From Xanthostigma xanthostigma (Eukaryota; Arthropoda; Insecta; Raphidioptera; Raphidiidae): DNA of 64,000 nucleotides. This document shows, one piece after another, positions 47,701 to 56,700 of the stretch; the stretch's first letter is position 1; every line of letters begins with the position of its first letter. A program made the translations under genes and the position numbers. The notes under the pieces are model-generated. The model ran no database searches. It was not told the DNA's origin and worked only from the letters and a program-made list of their open reading frames with translations. The stretch lies in assembly GCA_963575645.1 (NCBI GenBank), contig OY754464.1, positions 83,984,948-84,048,947 on the forward strand, written 5' to 3'.

Positions 47701-50700
47701 CCAATCCATATCAACCAACTTTTAATCACTTAAGGAGGTTGATCCGTTACAGTCCCAATCAAAAGTAAGTCGAATTCTAAATGGGAACTTTTATAGTTTA
47801 TAAGTTGATGATACCAATAAATTTATGTAAATATCTGTATTTTACATATTTTTTGCAGTAAATAATTAAAAAAAGAAATTAGAAGTAATAAAAATTAAAA
47901 TTAAATCATTAAAAAGTTGAAAATTCAGTTAAAATTGTTAAATCTGTCAAGAATAAAAGTCCATAATCGAAAAGTGCTAAGGTTAAATAATTTTTTTATT
48001 GATTAAAAGTCTCCTAATTAAATTGGAAAAAATATTAAAATATGCGTACGACATCGATGCTTTACATAGATAGTTTTTGGAACTGCTGACATTATTTGGT
48101 TATTTGCAAAAAATTAAAATGAACAGTTTGCATGCTGGCTTGACATATTTTCCATAAGACTACATGTAAAAGTTTTTTTTAATTTTTAACTTTATAAATC
48201 TCCTAATGATTTTGGATTTTTTACAGAAAATTTTGTCATAAAAAAATCTATTAAAAAAACTTTATTTCAGATTTTTTTCATTATCTTCGTAAAACGGCTC
48301 AATCTCCTTAATGTTAACTTAACTATCAACAGAACTTGCACTGAACTATCTTAATGAACTGGATTACCGACTGAACTGCCTTTAGTTCCCTCACTGAACT
48401 CGCGAGCGTTCGGTCTGTCTACTTTTATCAGCCGGGGCCAACGCCTCGTGCTGCCGAAAATCCTATGTCAGCTTTGGACGTTAAACTTCCGCCGGCTAAT
48501 GAACCTCAGTTCCATTGTTGTGTCGTTTTGACATCTATCATAATAATAATGCAAAATTGGCATATTTACTGCACAGGGGCGTACTATTACAATCCTCAAA
48601 GGAAGAGACCAACAGACAACATCCAGTAGCGCGCTTATGAGTTCAAAATAGATCGTCGCAAAGAACTTTATTCAACTCATGCGCGTTATTCATGTTTTAT
48701 CATGCCTAAAAACCGAACCCTAAATAGCCATTTACCGACTGGTGACAATTATTTGTCATAACTCAATGAAGATTCCTACTAGCTCGGCCATTGTGGAGTA
48801 ATGAAAATAAACGTAACTATTTTCTGAGTCGTAACGAAATAGTCGGTAACAACAACTCCCTGTTGTTACCCATTGAGACTAAAATTGAGAGGCCGAATGT
48901 TTTCGACATGGAGTTTATTCATAACCGGCTAACCTCAAACCAAAACATTGAATCGTGCTGTTTGGTGCTGTTAGTATTGACAGTTTTTTTTATAAAGAAA
49001 TAAATAGATATTTACAACATCTCATTATAATTAAAATATGAATAACGCGCAATTGTTGAATAAAATTATGGGCGCAACTTGTAAGCTAAGTCATGACCTG
49101 TCAGCGCGATGAATGACTTAAGACTACTAGTTACGCCAATAACTATATCAGTTTCGAGGCATTTTCTAAATGAACTTAATGCAAATGAAATGAATTTTTG
49201 TGTTTCAGGACTCAACAATTCGAGTACGTACCCAACGCAGTACAACAGCTATAACACGGCGAGTACGAATCACAAGCTTGGCACCGCGAGCTCCAATAAA
49301 GACAGCCAGTCATACGACAGCACGGGCAGCGCGGCCGTCAGCAGTACGGGCGTCGTCAGCAGCGTAACGAACGCTGTCAGCGCGTCGGTTGCACTCACGG
49401 GACTCTCCAACAGTCAGACGAACACGAGCACGACGGCTAGCAAAGTCACGACCACTTCGGCAGGTTTGTATAAAGTTAACCGGGACTTTTTTTTCCGTAA
49501 TCGAATTTTTGTTTGTAATTAAAAATGATGAAACGATGACGAGACTTAGAGATTAGCGTTCAACACGGAACTTAAACAGGGAGTAAGTTTTTTATTTCTT
49601 GCGTATGGTTTTGTGGTGTGCTTTTCTTGAAGCTGATTTATGGCAGTCTGACCTAATTTACGCAAGGGACTCATGGCGCAAATGAAAATTTCGTAAAATA
49701 ACAAATGTTTTTAATTTTCATATGTTTTTATTTGAGAGTTTTTGTGGTGCCCTTAAACCGACTGTCGCCAATTTTGTTTGGTTATGTTAGCGTTTTTATG
49801 GACTATGCGCAGGTGGGCGCAGCTGAGCAGTTTCTGAAAGTCGCGTTCGCGGTGACGAAATGAGAAAATTTGTGCAAACCTTTGTCGCGAACTGCTCCGA
49901 AAATCATTCATAGGCGTTGGCTAATATAGTTCCGAGTTGGAATTTTTACCCTACGAGCGAAATCTGCTTTTTATTCATAAGTTTTATATTTAAACTCGCA
50001 AATAGAATCGGTGGACACCCCCTGATGTACATTAAAATATCAAGATTGTGCGATGAGCCTCTTTAAAATAAACTACAAGACTGGATTAGTTTGGATTTTT
50101 TTACACTTTTTGTATTGAAAAAGGCGTTGTTTTGTTTATAGCGAAAAGTGGCATAGTTCCAAATATGCCTCCGGGCGTGGCGCCAATGGTGGGAACGCAA
50201 TACATTATGGGTCAGGCCGGTATGCCATTCTATCAGCAACCTGTTTACTCGTATGAAGATCTCCAACTGCTTCAACAGAGAATACCGCACATGGTGAGTG
50301 CTATTTAATATTTATATTCCAGCGAACCATCCATTTTACTAATTCTACACATCGATGAAAATAGTTCGTTATAAAGAACGGAAACCCTTATTTTACCCAC
50401 TTTCTATAGACAACAGCAAATAGGAATGTTGACTGTATTCAAATAAAAAAATTGGTTGTCTGTAAAGTCGGTTTATAAAGAAACATTGATGAACTCTCTG
50501 ACGTCACGCGAGAAGAGAGAGAAATGCGTACAAGCCGATGCTTGGGCCGATCGTGCCTCTCTCGCTTATACCGCGCTCTCGCTTGCACGCTCAGGCTCAG
50601 GCGGAACGTGACACTTTTTCGTGCGTGCAGCCGGTGTTTCATCAATTTATAAGACGTTATCACGTCAAAAACATAATTTTAATATTATGTGGTAATTAAA

Positions 50701-53700
50701 TCAATTTCAAGTGACGTGACAACGAACACCAAACAGAGTGCATGACGTCACTTGTTCCTAAACATCATCATGCGCTGTTCGCGCTGCCAAAACGCTTCGT
50801 TGTTTGGTCAATTTCTGTGTAATTTCATCGAAATTCGCTTATTTAACCGTGCTATTATTATTTTTTTTTAAATATGATGAGACGATGACGAGACTGAAAG
50901 ATAAGCATCGAGCGCGGAACTTCATCAAGGAACGAGTATTTCGTTTCTTGTGTCCGGTTCCGTGCTTCGCTTTTCTTAAAGGTGATTTGGCATTCTGATT
51001 TATAATGAAATGAAAGTTCAAGGAGCTTGTCATTTTTAAACGCGAAGTTTATCTGACGCTTTGTGTTCGAACGAATTTCAGACGACAGGGTACTATGATA
51101 TGGGCTATCAGACGCCAACGTCGCTGGCGACAGGGCGTGAAGGAGGTCTCGCAAGCGTAGCGTACTCAATGTCGGACGGGCGGTTTACGCGAGCCGATAA
51201 CAATGCCTCACCGGTGCCTTCTACAATCTCGCAACAGGTAACGTTTTATTTTTAATCTTTACTCGTGCAACTTTGACTGTGTGACGGCTTATGATATTGT
51301 AAAGCGTCGCTATTTGTATTATCGAATGGCTTTCAGTTTTCACGCTCTTGTCATTTGGAACAATGTGAACACTTTGCTTTATTGGATATGCATTTTAAAA
51401 AAGAAAAAAAAAATTGGTTGTCTGTAAAGTCGGTTTACGGACGATAGTTTTACGTGATAACGTATTCCGCTCGAATATCATACATTACTGCGCTCTCGCT
51501 TGCACGCACAGGGTCAGGCGGAACGTTACACTTTTTCGTGCGTGCAGCTGGTGTTTCATCAATTTATAAGACGTTATCACGTCAAAAACTTAGTCCGCCA
51601 TCTTTAGAAGTCCGCCATATTGGATTTAGAGTGACGTCACTTTATTTTTCGAGTTATTTTCAGCAAGCCCTTTCATTTGATACCCATATTGTAGGAAAGC
51701 ATAAAAAACTTAGTCCGCCATCTTTAGAAGTCCGCCATATTGGTTTTAGACTGACGTCACTTTATTTTTCGAGTTATTCTCAGCAAGTCCTTTCATTTGA
51801 TACCCATATTGTAGGAAAGCATAATAAACTTAGTCCGCCATCTTTAGAAGTCCGCCATATTGGATTTAGAGTGACGTCACTTTATTTTTCGAGTTATTCT
51901 CAGCAAGCCCTTTCATTTGATACCCATATTGTAGGAAAGCATAATAAAATTAGTCCGCCATCTTTAGAAGTCCGCCATATTGGATTTAGAGTGACGTCAC
52001 ACAGCTAACCATGCATTGTCATTCAAACTAAACGTGTATACAAATTTTCATCTCAATCGGTTGATGATATCTGCTTCAAAATTACCGAAGGCATTCTAGT
52101 CGCTCACTTAGTAACGTTAGGAACGTTACACTTTTTCGTGCATGCAGCCGGTGTTTCATCTTTTTATTTTGACGTGATTCATCAATTTATAAGACGTTAT
52201 CACGTCAAAAAAAAGTCAAAAGATAATCAATATCATTGTCTATTTTAGTTTTTATAGTTCTAGCAATGCAAAGACAATATATGAAAGATTTTAAGTTAGC
52301 GCGCGTTTTGTTTCCCCGCAAAATTCACCTGTAAATAGAACAATAATATTCCGTTGCAGACGACGACACAGGCACACCAGGCTCAACCTATGTTGAATGC
52401 GACGCTTCCGCCGGGATATGCGTATTTCTACGGTACCGGTATGTTGCCCGGCAGTTTCCAGTACGGTACTCCTGCAATATATCCACAGATGCCGACCGCG
52501 ACAAACGCCCACGGTTCAACGACGAGCAGTCAGTATCCGAAACCGGGAAGTTACGGAAGCGGTTACGGTTCGGGATACGATGCGCTGTCTCAGTCGACGC
52601 AGGACTACAACAAGAGCGCCTACGTGGGCGCTAATCAAACGCAGAACAAGACCGGAGTCGCCGTCACGACCGGCTCGTCCGTCGCAACCGATTTGACAAC
52701 GGCCATGTACGGCAAAACGCACGCTGCGCTCGGAAAAGTCAATGTGAGTTTGTGAAAGACTGAAACGTTTGCGCGAATAGATTAGAAATCGACGGGGAAA
52801 GTGTTTATTGACGGTAACTCTGTTTCAGTCGTACGAGAAACAAGGTTTCCACTCAGGGACTCCGCCGCCGTTCAATTTGGCCGGAAACCAAAGCGCCGGT
52901 ATGGCACCGAGCGGCACGTATGCGCCCCACTTGTTCATACCGACAATGGCGCCGCATCAAACGCATCACAATACGCTTATGCAACACCAGCCTCTGCATC
53001 AGGTTAGTGCCGCGTATTTTCGAGCGATGATTTTTTGTCCCCAGTTTCTTTGTTCAAACCATTTAAACTAATAGAAATCAAATGCGTTTTCAATTGGGCT
53101 TTTTGAGGATTCGAACAATTTGTATATTTATTTAATACATTTTTTATGCCGAGTTATTAATATTCACATCTCGTTCGTCTATTTGTCGAACTTGGCTTCA
53201 CTGTGGGAAATAATGACTCACATATTTTAAAGAGGATTGTCATCGATGCTAGCAGTAATTTTTAAGAGCTTTTCTGCGCGCTAGAATTCTTACAGCCAGA
53301 TGTCAGTACGTAATTCCTGACACTTTAAGAATTTCGAGCTCGCAGCTAGTTGAACAATGAACGCGTCTATTTACCTAGCAAACACATTTAACGTTTCTAG
53401 ACTAACTTTTGTGTAGAATGACAGTAATCCAATTGAAAACGTTCTTAAGTGTAAATATTCTTATCTGTTTTGTTGAAATATAATGAGTGTTCAGGAGGCT
53501 TTATATTTACTATATCGTACCGTAACTTAGTTTTCATTAATTGTTGATTTGCTGGAAAGACAACCATAATGTGTTGACTTGGTAATAACGAGTTTTATCT
53601 AGACATTAGCTGTGCTAGCGAACGCGAAAATTTCCATCGGAATGATGGGAAACGCATGCGCAAATTGTTTAAAAATAGACTGCGCGTGCGCCTCCCGTCA

Positions 53701-56700
53701 TTCACGTTCGCGAATACAGCTATGTTGTCGTTGACCAATGTTGATTCTCATGTCGACAATGTAGACGGTTTTGTTGATTAAAAAAAAAAACCCGGAATGC
53801 TTCTATTGAATCAACATTACTTTTGATCAAAAATAAAAATCTCATGTAGTCTCTTCAGGATTTCCATAATCTGCACACTTTAATGAGTGCTTTTTTGTTT
53901 CTTGTCAATCTCTTTCCCTTTTTTGTTTTTTTGATTACATTAAAAATATTTTCAGCACCGCAACAAAATTAATTTTTGAGCTGTGATAATTTTTGTTTTA
54001 TTCTTAGCTCTTCAGAACAAAAATAACTGACACTCACAACGCATGAATTCAAAATTAGTTCGTGTCTTTTGGCATGTGTGTTTTAGCATGTTTTTTATAT
54101 ATATATATTTTATATAGTTTATGATCGATTGAGTTTGTTTTTTTTTTCCTAATGCATGAAGTTTTAATGATTTATTGTTAAGTTTTTTTTTTTTGGTAAT
54201 TTTGTATTTTTTTTTTCATCTGACTGGGTTTTTTCTGCTTGTTTTTGTAGATGGACGTGCGCCATGCTGGCAGACGCACGGTAAGTCCTAGTGCCTTAAT
54301 GCGTTCCTGGTCATTTTCCTAATTGTTCTTGCTACTGCGCACTGCTTTGTCCAACCGATCGTTTCGTTTCAATTTCATTTATTATCTTCAATTGTAAATG
54401 TTTTTTTTTCTGTTTATTTTTAAGTAATGAAATTTCTTTTATTCAACTCATGCGCGTTATTCATGTTTTATCATGCCTAAAAACCGAACCCTAAATAGCC
54501 ATTTACCGACTGGTGACAATTACTTGTCATAACTCAATGAAGATTCCTACTAGCTCGGCCATTGTGGAGTAATGAAAATAAACGTAACTATTTTCTGAGT
54601 CGTAACGAAATAGTAGGTAACAACAACTCCCTGTTGTTACCCATTGAGACTAAAATTGAGAGGCCGAATGTTTTCGACATGGAGTTTATTCATAACCGGC
54701 TAACCTCAAACCAAAACATTGAATCGTGCTGTTTGGTGCTGTTAGTATTGACAGCTTTTTTTATAAAGAAATAAATAGATATTTACAACATCTCATTATA
54801 ATTAAAACATGAATTACGCGCAATTGTTGAATAAAATTATGGGCGCAACTTGTAGGTTAAGTCATGACCTGTCAGCGCGATGAATGACTTATGGTACATT
54901 TACACCTGACAGTTATTGCACGATATTTATGTCGGACACTCATTTTTGCTAATGTAAACAGTCAAAAATTTCTGTCTGACATATGTATCTTTGGAGCGAT
55001 TACATTTGACACTTTTGTCTGTACACTGATGTCAAGTGTCTGGAGTTAAATTGCTGAACCGTTTATACTCGCTCAGAAATTACTAGAAGTTATACTGTCC
55101 GACATATCTCGACATTCTCAAATTTACAATAAATATATGAATAGTTTATACTTACCGCATATATGTGTGTCGTACACATCTGTCTTCCTCAACGAAGCAT
55201 GCAATTTGTGTTGTGATGAAACTTTCAAAAAGAAAAATTGCTGCAAGTGTGATTATTTTGGATATGTTAAGAAAAAAAAGAAAAAAACGTGCTGTATGGG
55301 TTCGGGAATGGATTTTAAGACGTGAAGAACAAGGTGCCTACAATCAATTAATGCGTGAACTCAATCTAGAAGAGCCATCACAATTTTTAAATTTTGTACG
55401 AATGAAGCGGGCTGGTTTCGAAAACTTAGCCTGTAAAATCAGTCCTCTTGTAATAAAACAAGACACAAAATTAAGAAAAGCGATTAGTGTAAGAGAACGA
55501 CTTGCTGTCACTTTACGATATTTTGAAGCAATTTCCATTGCAGCATTGCGTTTCTTTACTCTATCTCTGTAAAGCTTACTTTTAATATCCCACAGTTCGG
55601 GTTTACTTTGATATATGTCAATCAGTTCATCAATTTCACTTTTTAACCACTCTTTTTTATCCATTGTTCCGCACGCGACACTTATTGCGTATTATGAAAA
55701 GTAGACGGCTGGTCAACAAATGCGATTTCTATCGTGCAAGTTCTTGCTTGTGAAAAATCAGTGTTTACATTTATGCGTATAGAAGTGTCCGACACATTTC
55801 TGTAGTCGACAGATGTGTACGACACAAATATATGCGATAAGTATAAACTGTTCATACATTTATTGCAAATTTGAGAATGTCGAGATATGTCGGACAGTAT
55901 AACTTCTAGTAACTTCTAGGATAGTATAAACGGTCCAGCAATTTAACGCCAGACACTTGACATAAATGTACAGACAAAAGTGTCAAATGTAATCGCACCT
56001 TAAGACTACTAGTTACGCCAATAACTATCGTTTGTTATTGCACAGTGTACACATTCATATAATCGTTCTATAATTAATATTCATACTATGTTTTGTATTT
56101 GAATTAACAACGCCGCATAATGCTAAACTTAAACCTTTTGTTTGCAAAATAACATATTTTCTTCTATATTTTGGAACTTAACAATTTTTTCACCAATCTA
56201 GTTTTAAATTTGGTTAGTAGACGGGTTTTACTGTAACATGTTTTTCTTTGTACACACTTCTATAAAATAGCCTGTATAGCGGTCGTGAAATAACACATTT
56301 AACACTAGCGCTGTAAAGTTACGTAATGTAAAATAAACATATTCGCACCGCCGTTTCCATAGTAAATCGTAGTGTAACCGAATGAGAATTGAACGCAGCC
56401 TACGATCCGAAATGATCCTGCTCAAAATTAACTGTCAAAAATTTTGAAAATTCGCTATTTTATAAGAAGTGTGTGCAAAAAATACTCGTGCGTGATTATT
56501 TTATGACGTGACTGTTAAAACTCGCTGGGCACTCGTTTTGCCATGATGTCATCGATTAGATACATTTGCTGCGAGGATGGAAATGACGTCACTGCGGGCT
56601 CCGCTGCGCGGTCGAAAGCTGGATTTCAAAATTAGAATCGGGTCTATTTTTCGAACTCGATTCTCAGCCCACTCCGAGCGAGAACCAATCAGAAAACAGC

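Noticed and set aside
48300-48660. Solo LTR in lig intron 8
   Set aside because: Composition differs from the surroundings, but no TG...CA borders, no target duplication and no second copy were found.
51454-52008. 184-codon open frame in lig intron 11
   Set aside because: It is created by the 120-bp tandem array (120 is divisible by 3) plus repeat C sequence; the peptide is simply the array repeated.
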